Shown here piece by piece: positions 47,521 to 54,171 of a stretch of DNA of 64,000 nucleotides. The translations under genes and the position numbers were made by a program. Origin of the DNA: a virus; the IMG/VR virus record IMGVR_UViG_3300010391_000120, positions 1 to 64,000 of that record; one strand, written 5' to 3'. The notes below the pieces were generated by a model. It made no database searches. It was not told the origin of the DNA and saw only the letters and a program-made list of their open reading frames with translations. Numbering within the stretch: position 1 is the first letter of the stretch; every line of letters begins with the position of its first letter.

Positions 47521-47760
47521 ATGACAAAGCAACAAAAAGAAATATTAGAATACAAGAGGGAAATTAAAAAACTCAAAAGGGATAACTTTCTTCTAAAGGA
47601 AAAGGTTAAGAAACTGGAGAGGGAAAATCTATTAGAATTGGCTAATCAACGTACTGATTATAGGGGTGCTATTGATAGAATTGTTGAACTGGAGAAGGAA
47701 AATCTAAAGTTAGATGATAAATTAGACAAAGCAGCCCCAGTTAGAAAACAAAAATACTAA
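47521..47760 (+). CDS. Coiled-coil protein, 79 aa
   Basis: An almost continuous coiled coil (EYKREIKKLKRDNFLLKEKV, RAIVELEKENLKLDDKLDKA-like), Lys/Glu/Leu rich, ending PVRKQKY. It has a leaderless-type promoter. A dimerising partner protein is likely; no family recognised. Confidence 0.65.
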   Translation: MTKQQKEILEYKREIKKLKRDNFLLKEKVKKLERENLLELANQRTDYRGAIDRIVELEKENLKLDDKLDKAAPVRKQKY

Positions 47761-47761
47761 T

Positions 47762-47844
47762 ATGAAAAAGTCAAGTGCTTTGATATGACGATTCCAATAG
47801 AAAATCAGATTTTAATGGTTTTATATACATTAGGATTGATATGA
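47762..47844 (+). other. Two tiny coupled ORFs upstream of the 58-aa gene
   Basis: An 8-codon ORF (47762, MKKSSALI), a 19-codon ORF (47785, MTIPIENQILMVLYTLGLI) and the gene at 47841 are chained by two ATGA overlaps. They may form a translation relay or the remnant of one frame-broken gene. Confidence 0.35.
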
Positions 47845-48017
47845 AAAACTGGTATGATACGAATTATCCACGGGATTCTAGGGTTATATGCGTAGTTAAG
47901 TCTAATAAAGAGATAGTAGGCAAAGTGCTTATAGAGGATGAAGATTCCTATGTATTTCTTTCAGAGTTAATCTCAAAAGCAGGTGACTGCGAATTAGATT
48001 ACGAAATTAGTCAATAA
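47841..48017 (+). CDS. Small protein, 58 aa
   Basis: ATG 47841 to TAA 48015-48017. MKNWYDTNYPRDSRVICVVK, then an acidic beta/alpha part ending DCELDYEISQ. No family recognised. Confidence 0.5.
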   Translation: MKNWYDTNYPRDSRVICVVKSNKEIVGKVLIEDEDSYVFLSELISKAGDCELDYEISQ

Positions 48018-48023
48018 GAAAGA

Positions 48024-48051
48024 TTGACATTCTGAAATTGTGTAGTATATT
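48024..48051 (+). promoter_or_regulatory. Sigma70-like promoter
   Basis: TTGACA (48024-48029), a 16-bp spacer and TATATT (48046-48051), 7 nt before ATG 48059. Confidence 0.75.
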
Positions 48052-48058
48052 TACTACT

Positions 48059-48256
48059 ATGAATGAATTGACGCAATTAAAAGTAAAAGATGAAACCACT
48101 GGTAAGATTTATCGCCTTATTGGTTTTTCTGTCGGAGGCGATGATCGTGCCGGTTTTCCAGTAAATCAAATTATACTATATAATGATGCTGACCGAATAC
48201 GAATTACAGTAAATGACCCTCTGGAAATGAAGCGGTTGACCCTTATCAGGGAGTAA
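48059..48256 (+). CDS. Small protein, 65 aa
   Basis: Start at ATG 48059, set by the promoter. MNELTQLKVKDETTGKIYRL, then a beta-rich domain (GFPVNQIILYNDADRIRITV). No family recognised. Confidence 0.6.
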   Translation: MNELTQLKVKDETTGKIYRLIGFSVGGDDRAGFPVNQIILYNDADRIRITVNDPLEMKRLTLIRE

Positions 48257-48257
48257 G

Positions 48258-48285
48258 TTGACATTTTTCTGCCTTGTGATATACT
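48258..48285 (+). promoter_or_regulatory. Sigma70-like promoter for the arginine tRNAs
   Basis: TTGACA (48258-48263), a 16-bp spacer and TG-extended TATACT (48280-48285), 18 nt before tRNA-Arg. Confidence 0.85.
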
Positions 48286-48303
48286 TATAGGGTAGGTTTT
48301 AAT

Positions 48304-48381
48304 GCAGCCGAGGCACGAATTGGATTAGGCTCCTGTCCTCTAAACAGGCTTTAGTGGGTTCGACTCCCGCCGGCTGTACCA
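48304..48381 (+). tRNA. tRNA-Arg (anticodon TCT)
   Basis: The acceptor GCAGCCG pairs with CGGCTGT (one wobble). Anticodon arm CCTGT-CCTCTAA-ACAGG with C instead of T at position 33. D-loop GAATTGGATTA, T-arm GTGGG-TTCGACT-CCCGC. CCA is encoded. Confidence 0.85.
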
Positions 48382-48388
48382 TTTTTAA

Positions 48389-48467
48389 GATGCTGTACCG
48401 GACCTTGTTTCCTAAACAGGTAACCGTAATTGGATTTATGTCGGTTCAACTCCGACCAGCATCGCCA
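48389..48467 (+). tRNA. tRNA-Arg (anticodon CCT) with missing or displaced D-arm
   Basis: The acceptor GATGCTG pairs with CAGCATC, then G-CCA; the T-arm GTCGG-TTCAACT-CCGAC is perfect. The anticodon arm CTTGT-TTCCTAA-ACAGG starts only 8 nt after the acceptor, leaving no room for a D-arm. The segment TAACCGTAATTGGATTTAT, with a D-loop-like TTGGAT, lies after the anticodon arm instead. Confidence 0.65.
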
Positions 48468-48485
48468 TTTCCATAATCTTCTCTA

Positions 48486-48493
48486 TATTTATT
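48486..48493 (+). promoter_or_regulatory. Possible late-type box TATTTATT
   Basis: TATTTATT ends 5 nt before ATG 48499. Confidence 0.4.
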
Positions 48494-48498
48494 ATCAG

Positions 48499-48858
48499 AT
48501 GAAAATATCTGATATTAAACCAATCATACTAGAATTGATTTCTGAAACTCTGCCAAAAGAGTTTGCTTTAATCGTTGGAATTATTAGTATGGATGGCAGT
48601 GATATAGAGGCTATTAAAGGGACTAGCACCACTTCTCATAAATCCCTTAAAATGAGGCACGGATACCCGTGGAGATATAATGAATTATCAGATAATCTTT
48701 ATTGGCGTCAAGAAATGCCACCAGAAAAGCATAGAGAGATGGTTAAAAAGTGGTTGGAAGATAAAGGATATAAAGTTAGACATGAAATAGATTTAGATAA
48801 TCTTCCAGCAGGAGAATATCATATTGAAATGTGGAATGATGCTCATGGGCGATACTAG
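48499..48858 (+). CDS. Hypothetical protein, 119 aa
   Basis: Start at ATG 48499 (MKISDIKPIILELISETLPK) after the late-type box. FALIVGIISMDGSDIEAIKG, then a basic middle and an acidic end (GEYHIEMWNDAHGRY). Its last 83 nt overlap the convergent HEG. Confidence 0.6.
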   Translation: MKISDIKPIILELISETLPKEFALIVGIISMDGSDIEAIKGTSTTSHKSLKMRHGYPWRYNELSDNLYWRQEMPPEKHREMVKKWLEDKGYKVRHEIDLDNLPAGEYHIEMWNDAHGRY

Positions 48859-49597
48859 ACCTTAATAATTTTTCCTTTAAAAGTACGTTTTCTTCTTCTA
48901 ATTGTTTTATTTTTTCATCTCTCCACTTTGTAACATTTTTTGAATTTTGACTTTTAGTAACCCATTTACAATTTTCAGAAGAATATCCTAAATATGGATT
49001 TGTCCTATCTATGGACAATCCTTCTTTATATCCATTATTATCAGCCCATCTTTTAAAATTTGAAAAATTTTCCCATTCTTTACATACTTTTATTCCCTTT
49101 TCTCCATATAAATAATAATTTGAAATATTAGGGTTATTACATCTTTTTAACATTCCAAACCACGTAGAATATAATTTAGTCCCTGAATATCCATGCTTTA
49201 AATTTATACATCTTAATAAATAAGCGGTTTGACACCCACATGATTTGCTTTTTCCTTTTTTGATTACATCTGAGTTTACTTCTTTTTCTATTCCACAAAC
49301 ACATTTAACTTTAACAAATGTATATTTTATAGATTTATCAGAATTTACTAATTTTCTAAATGGATTAGAAATTATTTCCCAAAAGCCATATTTATCCCCG
49401 ACTTCCAGATTTTTATAACGTCTTATTTTTCTTTTTTTTATTTTCCCAATATCTCCACATTCTTTCTTCACAGATTCGCTTTTTATTTCGTTGATAATAT
49501 CTTTTGCTTCGGATATTCCACTGATTTCTAATTTCTTCTCTGGTTCGGTTAAGTTTTTTTCTTCCCATATATTATCCAATGTTAATATTTCATTCAT
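48776..49597 (-). CDS. Homing-type HNH/AP2-like endonuclease
   Basis: 273 residues. KCVCGIEKEVNSDVIKKGKS, then KSCGC is the zinc/AP2-like DNA-binding unit. HGYSGTKLYSTWFGMLKRCN, then YGEKGIKVCKEWENFSNFKR and SIDRTNPYLGYSSENCKWV match the nuclease part of phage AP2/HNH homing proteins. The C-terminal coiled stretch is coded antisense to the end of the convergent gene. Confidence 0.78.
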   Translation of the reverse strand: MNEILTLDNIWEEKNLTEPEKKLEISGISEAKDIINEIKSESVKKECGDIGKIKKRKIRRYKNLEVGDKYGFWEIISNPFRKLVNSDKSIKYTFVKVKCVCGIEKEVNSDVIKKGKSKSCGCQTAYLLRCINLKHGYSGTKLYSTWFGMLKRCNNPNISNYYLYGEKGIKVCKEWENFSNFKRWADNNGYKEGLSIDRTNPYLGYSSENCKWVTKSQNSKNVTKWRDEKIKQLEEENVLLKEKLLRSSIAHEHHSTFQYDILLLEDYLNLFHV

Positions 49598-49638
49598 GTA
49601 CTATAATTACATAGTGAAAACAAAAAAAGTGAAAATAA

Positions 49639-50121
49639 TTAAAACAATTCACTAAAATTTAAAATATCTTTAATGTAATTAAGAATTTTTTCTTTACTTT
49701 CATTAGTCAATTCCTTACATTCTATTTTATGAAAATCAAAAAATTCTTTAAATTCTTTACATTTTTCATATTCTTTGATATAAATCACTTTTTGTATATC
49801 TAACGCAGCAATATTTTGACAACATTTTATACAAGGACTTTGAGTAAGACACATTGTATGACATTCTCCCTTAGTTAAAAAGGCACATAAATTTGATTCA
49901 CAATGAATAAAAAAATCACTTTTTTTCTTTCGATTGTCTTCTAAACACATCCAATTAGGCATAATTGCTCCTGGTTTTAATCCATTATAAGATGCTCCTA
50001 AAATTCTTCCATCTTTATTTAATGCTATTCCGCCTATTTTTGTAAAAGGGTCCTCGCACCTACTTTTTGCCATAAGTGCTAATAAGCATCCATATTCCTC
50101 AAATGTAAATCTATTTTCCAT
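49639..50121 (-). CDS. dCMP deaminase-like zinc enzyme, 160 aa
   Basis: FIHCESNLCAF near residue 71 (HxE) and QSPCIKCCQNI near 94 (PCxxC) form the cytidine/deoxycytidylate deaminase zinc site. The length and the PFTKIGGIALNKDGRILGAS opening match dCMP deaminases. These make dUMP from dCMP for thymidylate synthesis by the ThyX at 37988. Confidence 0.88.
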   Translation of the reverse strand: MENRFTFEEYGCLLALMAKSRCEDPFTKIGGIALNKDGRILGASYNGLKPGAIMPNWMCLEDNRKKKSDFFIHCESNLCAFLTKGECHTMCLTQSPCIKCCQNIAALDIQKVIYIKEYEKCKEFKEFFDFHKIECKELTNESKEKILNYIKDILNFSELF

Positions 50122-50128
50122 CTATACA

Positions 50129-50156
50129 ATATCTATCAGGTATGCTAATTTGTCAA
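50129..50156 (-). promoter_or_regulatory. Sigma70-like promoter, divergent
   Basis: On the minus strand TTGACA (50156-50151) and a -10 within TGATAGATATT (spacer 15-17), a few bases before ATG 50121. It is back to back with the plus-strand promoter at 50163. Confidence 0.65.
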
Positions 50157-50162
50157 CACCTA

Positions 50163-50190
50163 TTGACAAATAAAAAAATGGTGATATACT
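50163..50190 (+). promoter_or_regulatory. Sigma70-like promoter
   Basis: TTGACA (50163-50168), a 16-bp spacer and TG-extended TATACT (50185-50190), 6 nt before ATG 50197. Confidence 0.88.
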
Positions 50191-50196
50191 TTCACC

Positions 50197-50505
50197 ATGA
50201 GAATAAAAATTGAAAAAATTGGTGAGGCTCAAGGTGGTTTACCGGCAAATGATAGGCAATTACACATTGACGGGCAGATACAAGATGGGAATGTCTCATT
50301 GCCCATTAACTACACTGTTGAAGGCGAATTGGCAGGCACTATCGTTGTTGGCAAGCCTGTTGTTGTGAATAGAGACACTCGTAATGGAGTTAAAGTTCCT
50401 GGCATCTTTAACACAAGCGAGGTTCAAACCATAGCACCAAAAGTAAATGGTGGCACTTTTCACACTCGTAATTCTGTGTATAATTTTCGATTTTTGGATA
50501 AATGA
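50197..50505 (+). CDS. Hypothetical beta-rich protein, 102 aa
   Basis: MRIKIEKIGEAQGGLPANDR, then QDGNVSLPINYTVEGELAGT and TIVVGKPVVVNRDTRNG, a beta-barrel-like sequence. Leaderless-type promoter. ATGA overlap with the next gene. Confidence 0.6.
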   Translation: MRIKIEKIGEAQGGLPANDRQLHIDGQIQDGNVSLPINYTVEGELAGTIVVGKPVVVNRDTRNGVKVPGIFNTSEVQTIAPKVNGGTFHTRNSVYNFRFLDK

Positions 50506-50822
50506 TAACTAAAATAGAACATCGAAGGATTTTAGAAGAATACAATGCTCTAATTTCCTACGCTTCAGGGAAATATCAAGGAATATCTATTCTTCACGAT
50601 CCTTCTTTGGCAAGAAATCTTGAGTGGCTTCGGGATTCATATGTAGAATTATATGAAAAATGCCGTAAGTTAAGTAAAAAGAAAAAAAAGCAAATGAGAA
50701 AAACCGGTGAACATCTTTTCGTGCCTTGTGGTGGATTGCCACGATGTGCGACTTGTGGTTGTGATGAAGATGATGCTTTTGTCGGCGGCGAAAAGTGCTC
50801 TTACGATAGACGAAATAAATGA
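50502..50822 (+). CDS. Hypothetical zinc-binding protein, 106 aa
   Basis: An N-terminal helical part (HRRILEEYNALISYASGKYQ), a Lys run (SKKKKKQMRKTGEH), then CGGLPRCATCGCDEDDAF with four Cys. ATGA overlap with the next frame. Confidence 0.6.
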   Translation: MITKIEHRRILEEYNALISYASGKYQGISILHDPSLARNLEWLRDSYVELYEKCRKLSKKKKKQMRKTGEHLFVPCGGLPRCATCGCDEDDAFVGGEKCSYDRRNK

Positions 50823-51064
50823 AACCAACAGCAAGAAATACATTTGTAGTAGAAATTGACGCCCATTTATCTGATGGCCCTGAACGGAGTGCCGTTAGTA
50901 GGTGACTCAATCTCCAACACGCAGGCAAAGAACTGATACCACTCAATGAAAAGTGTTCACAAGCGCACAAAGACGCGGCATGGCACCTTAATGCTTCTCA
51001 TAGGATGCGATTGAAATTTAAGATAAACAAACAAGGCCATTGGAAATTTATAAAGATTTTGTGA
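50819..51064 (+). pseudogene. Hypothetical protein, 81 codons, with an in-frame TGA
   Basis: ATG 50819 reads MKPTARNTFVVEIDAHLSDG, reaches TGA at 50903-50905, and the same frame continues as LNLQHAGKELIPLNEKCSQA, then HRMRLKFKINKQGHWKFIKI to TGA 51062-51064. Both halves look coding and the start and end overlap neighbours as normal genes do, so this is one gene with a nonsense codon or read-through. Confidence 0.55.
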
Positions 51065-51195
51065 AACCAAAGAAAAAATTGAAAAGATTTTCAAGAGCTA
51101 CGGTGATTGCTTATTATCTATCAATGAATACTCGCAAAAATGCCAGAAAATTTGCGTGGGTAGATCGTGGTCCTTACATAATATCAAAGCCTTAA
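51061..51195 (+). CDS. Small basic protein, 44 aa
   Basis: GTG 51061 overlaps the preceding TGA (GTGA). MKPKKKLKRFSRATVIAYYL, then SMNTRKNARKFAWVDRGPYI. Very basic; a possible nucleic-acid binder. Confidence 0.5.
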   Translation: MKPKKKLKRFSRATVIAYYLSMNTRKNARKFAWVDRGPYIISKP

Positions 51196-51196
51196 T

Positions 51197-51550
51197 ATGA
51201 CATTTACACAAAAAGATTTTGCTTCTCTCCGCAATTTTCAGAAACGAATGGAGCAGGAGTTTGGAACAACTGCTTATACTGGAACCGATTATGCTACTAT
51301 TCTGGTTGATTATTCTACAGAGTTAAAGGATATGATTAGGCCAATGTCTGGTGTTCAACATCTTAACTTTGTTCTAAAGGTTCTTGGTTGCCGAAGTTGT
51401 AAGACAACTAAACAAGCCTTTTTATGCTTGGAAGAACAAGATGATTTTTTGTGTGATACTTGCTTAGGAAAGAAAAAGAAAGTTAATTTTGAGAATAAAG
51501 AAACTTTAAGAGAAACAAATCTAAAACTGCCGGAAGTTAAACCAGAATGA
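51197..51550 (+). CDS. Zinc protein with LPEVKPE tail, 117 aa
   Basis: A helical start (RNFQKRMEQEFGTTAYTGTD), a zinc knuckle pair (CRSCKTT...CLEEQDDFLCDTC), a Lys-rich linker and the C-terminal end NLKLPEVKPE. The tail matches the read-through extension at 40366 and resembles others. Confidence 0.6.
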   Translation: MTFTQKDFASLRNFQKRMEQEFGTTAYTGTDYATILVDYSTELKDMIRPMSGVQHLNFVLKVLGCRSCKTTKQAFLCLEEQDDFLCDTCLGKKKKVNFENKETLRETNLKLPEVKPE

Positions 51551-51762
51551 TTAAAACGCCGCCTCCATCCTATCGCTTGGGGGACAATCTTAATTTCTAT
51601 TTGGGTAATAGAGATCAAATGCTTTGGGTGATAGTTATGGATAATATCAAAGAAGATCTTGGTGGCAAACCAACAGATGAAGAATGTGAAGCAGAGTTAA
51701 AGCGTCTATGTGAACCAAGCGTAAGACACTATCTTGAATGTCAGTGTGCTATTTGTAGATAA
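51547..51762 (+). CDS. Small protein, 71 aa
   Basis: PPPSYRLGDNLNFYLGNRDQ, then an acidic helix and YLECQCAICR at the end with three Cys. ATGA overlap with the previous gene. Confidence 0.5.
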   Translation: MIKTPPPSYRLGDNLNFYLGNRDQMLWVIVMDNIKEDLGGKPTDEECEAELKRLCEPSVRHYLECQCAICR

Positions 51763-51768
51763 TTTAAT

Positions 51769-52104
51769 ATGGATACATTAAAAGCAGCTCCGCCGCGGCC
51801 GCCGATTGTAACGAAAACATTTGAAGTGTGCTTTGACAAAGAGCCTACTCAAAATGAAATAAACTGCCTTCAACAGGAGGCAGGGATCTGGCAAAGTCAT
51901 AAAGTTATTAAAATATATCCTTCTAAATGCACTACCACAAAAGTTGCCAAGTTTTGGACTCTTAGTTTTGATGTTGCGGAAACAGACTGGATGTTCTGGT
52001 GCGGTTTTCTGGCTGGCAAGAAATGGAGAATAAATGTAGATAATCGAGATGTTCAGTTGAAGGAAAAGGATAGACAAGCGGGTGAATATGGCGTTCAGAT
52101 TTAG
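51769..52104 (+). CDS. Hypothetical protein, 111 aa
   Basis: A Pro-rich start (KAAPPRPPIVTKTFEVCFDK) and a Trp-rich middle (TLSFDVAETDWMFWCGFLAG). Its GC-rich opening is unlike its neighbours. No family recognised. Confidence 0.55.
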   Translation: MDTLKAAPPRPPIVTKTFEVCFDKEPTQNEINCLQQEAGIWQSHKVIKIYPSKCTTTKVAKFWTLSFDVAETDWMFWCGFLAGKKWRINVDNRDVQLKEKDRQAGEYGVQI

Positions 52105-52107
52105 AGT

Positions 52108-52473
52108 ATGAAAGATGGATACAAACTAATTAAGCAGGTAACGGAATTGTTCAAGCTTGAAGTTGCTGAAGATTCTTTATTTGGATTGCTGTATCCCACC
52201 GATTCGGTATTCTCTTATGGCAGACCAGCACTTTGTGTATATGCCAATGTCAACAATAACATTGAAGGCAAAGGGCCGTCTTTCTTTGCCTGTATTCATA
52301 GTATAGATGATGCTGGTTGTTCTATCTATGGTCCAGCAGAAGAAGTAGAAAAGGCAAAAAAGAGATTGGTTGCCTTTGCTGAGTTTCTTCGCAATCTTCA
52401 ATATGCTTGCCCAACCAAGGATAAACTTAGAGAGTTTTGTAAAGATAACTATTTACAGGAAGATTACTGGTAG
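52108..52473 (+). CDS. Hypothetical protein, 121 aa
   Basis: ALCVYANVNNNIEGKGPSFF, then a helix EEVEKAKKRLVAFAEFLRNL; a globular alpha/beta protein. No family recognised. Confidence 0.55.
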   Translation: MKDGYKLIKQVTELFKLEVAEDSLFGLLYPTDSVFSYGRPALCVYANVNNNIEGKGPSFFACIHSIDDAGCSIYGPAEEVEKAKKRLVAFAEFLRNLQYACPTKDKLREFCKDNYLQEDYW

Positions 52474-52475
52474 AG

Positions 52476-52503
52476 TTGACAAATAAAAAATCCGTGATAT
52501 ACT
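52476..52503 (+). promoter_or_regulatory. Sigma70-like promoter of the NAD cassette
   Basis: TTGACA (52476-52481), a 16-bp spacer and TG-extended TATACT (52498-52503). Unlike most, it has an approximately 85-nt leader ending in an AAGG-type ribosome site before ATG 52597. Confidence 0.88.
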
Positions 52504-52596
52504 TTTTGTGTAAGTGAAATATACTTATACTTGTAATAACCGAGATACAAATAAGGTTGCTACAATCAGAAAACCAAGATAAAGATAAGGTAAATT

Positions 52597-53517
52597 ATGA
52601 AAACAAAGTTAGAAACCGCAGAAGTCGGGATTATAATCGGGAGATTCCAGATCCCCGAATTACACGAAGTCCACAAAGAAATCATTCAACGAGTTATTGA
52701 CTCTCACCCCCGAGTTTTGCTATTCATCGGCTTAGCTCCTGATTCTTGCCGATGCACCTATAACAATCCTTTAGATTTTGTGACCCGTAGAGCCATGATT
52801 CAGAAGGAATACCCCAATATTGAGATTCATTACATTAAAGACCAGCCCGAAGATTCCACTTGGAGCAAAGATTTAGACACTCAAATCGGCAATTTCACCG
52901 GCGTAGGGCAGAAGGTTGTTCTATATGGCGGCCGAGATTCCTTTATCCCCCACTACAGCGGCAAATACCCAGTGGTTGAACTGGCCGCTTCTAAGATTGT
53001 TTCTGGTAAAGAAATCCGAAAGAATGTTGGTATCAAATCCAAGAATACAGCAGAGTTTCGTGAAGGCGTTATTTGGGCGGTTGAAAATCAATGGCCGTCT
53101 GCTCTACCTACTGTTGATATAGCAATTATTGACAGAAATGGCCGAAGGCTATTGCTTGGAAGAAAACCAGGTGAAAGCCAAAGGCGTTTTCCAGGCGGTT
53201 TTGCCAAAGAAACTTCTTTGTGTTATGAGGATGATGCTAAGAGGGAAACCGCAGAAGAAACCAGCCTTGAAGTGGACAATATCACTTATTTGGCAAGTTT
53301 TAATATAAATGATTGGCGTTATCGTAATGAACGAAACAAGATTAAGACATTGTTTTTCGTTGCCGATTACATTTATGGTTCTCCTGTAGCAGGTGATGAT
53401 CTTGCTGAAATTATGTGGGTATCATTTGATGATTTAAGGAAAGTGGATATTCGACCTGGCCACCGGCCTTTGATTGATTGCCTTATTGCTTGTTTACTCA
53501 AAAACAAAATGATGTAA
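52597..53517 (+). CDS. nadM: Bifunctional NMN adenylyltransferase / Nudix hydrolase
   Basis: 306 residues. The N-terminal half has IIIGRFQIPELHEVHKEII (HxxH nucleotidyltransferase site) near residue 12 and KIVSGKEIRKN near 138, the NadM-type adenylyltransferase. It joins NMN and ATP to NAD+. The C-terminal half holds a Nudix box (GGFAKETSLCYEDDAKRETA, then EETSLEV) near 198, which hydrolyses ADP-ribose-type products. The usual GxFxPxHxGH is altered to GRFQIPELHEVH. It is the first gene of the NAD cassette. Confidence 0.88.
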   Translation: MKTKLETAEVGIIIGRFQIPELHEVHKEIIQRVIDSHPRVLLFIGLAPDSCRCTYNNPLDFVTRRAMIQKEYPNIEIHYIKDQPEDSTWSKDLDTQIGNFTGVGQKVVLYGGRDSFIPHYSGKYPVVELAASKIVSGKEIRKNVGIKSKNTAEFREGVIWAVENQWPSALPTVDIAIIDRNGRRLLLGRKPGESQRRFPGGFAKETSLCYEDDAKRETAEETSLEVDNITYLASFNINDWRYRNERNKIKTLFFVADYIYGSPVAGDDLAEIMWVSFDDLRKVDIRPGHRPLIDCLIACLLKNKMM

Positions 53518-53524
53518 TAATAAG

Positions 53525-53962
53525 ATGGAATATACAAAGATTACAGTTGCTTGTGCTTTGAAAAACGGAAACAAAGTCTGGGTGTCTCAAAGAGTTAATA
53601 CGCCAAACTTTGCTGGAAAGTGGCAGTTTCCAGGCGGTAAGTGTGATGATTCTGAAAATCCTATTAACGCTGCTTTGCGGGAAGTTAAAGAGGAAACAAA
53701 CTTAGATGTTGATATTAACCGATTGAAATATCTAAAAGGCATCTATAATGACCCGACGACATATGCTTGTTATGTTTACTATATTGATTTGAATGATGCT
53801 GAGTTTCCGGTTCGCACCGAAAACACAATGACAGATTGGGTGCTTCTTCCTATTGAAGAAGCATTGAAAAAAGATTTGATGCCAGGATTAGATAAAGCAT
53901 TGGAAATGCTTAAAGATCAAAGATACTGGTATTATGGTAAAATGAAAAATGAAAGAAAATAA
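53525..53962 (+). CDS. MutT-like Nudix hydrolase, 145 aa
   Basis: FPGGKCDDSENPINAALREV, then KEETNLDV is a full Nudix box (Gx5Ex7REUxEExGU) near residue 38. It resembles 8-oxo-dGTPase/MutT in size. Next to NAD genes it may also clear ADP-ribose or a related nucleotide. It overlaps the next gene by 14 nt. Confidence 0.88.
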   Translation: MEYTKITVACALKNGNKVWVSQRVNTPNFAGKWQFPGGKCDDSENPINAALREVKEETNLDVDINRLKYLKGIYNDPTTYACYVYYIDLNDAEFPVRTENTMTDWVLLPIEEALKKDLMPGLDKALEMLKDQRYWYYGKMKNERK

Positions 53963-54131
53963 ATCTGATTACGTTAAACGTATAGTTAAATTGGCACAAC
54001 AATCTGGAGCTAGTGATGTTCCAACAGGAAGATTGCTTGTTTGTTATAAAGAATGTGGATGGCACTATACCGGAACAAATCTTTGTGGTTGGCCATTTGG
54101 AAAATGTGATGAACGTATAAAACGGAAGTGA
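53949..54131 (+). CDS. Small Cys protein, 60 aa
   Basis: DYVKRIVKLAQQSGASDVPT, then CYKECGWHYTGTNLCGWPFG and KCDERIKRK. Four Cys suggest a zinc site. It is embedded in the NAD cassette; function unknown. Confidence 0.55.
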   Translation: MKENKSDYVKRIVKLAQQSGASDVPTGRLLVCYKECGWHYTGTNLCGWPFGKCDERIKRK

Positions 54132-54171
54132 AAAAATAACTCCTAGATACAAGATAAGGAGCGAAAACAAA

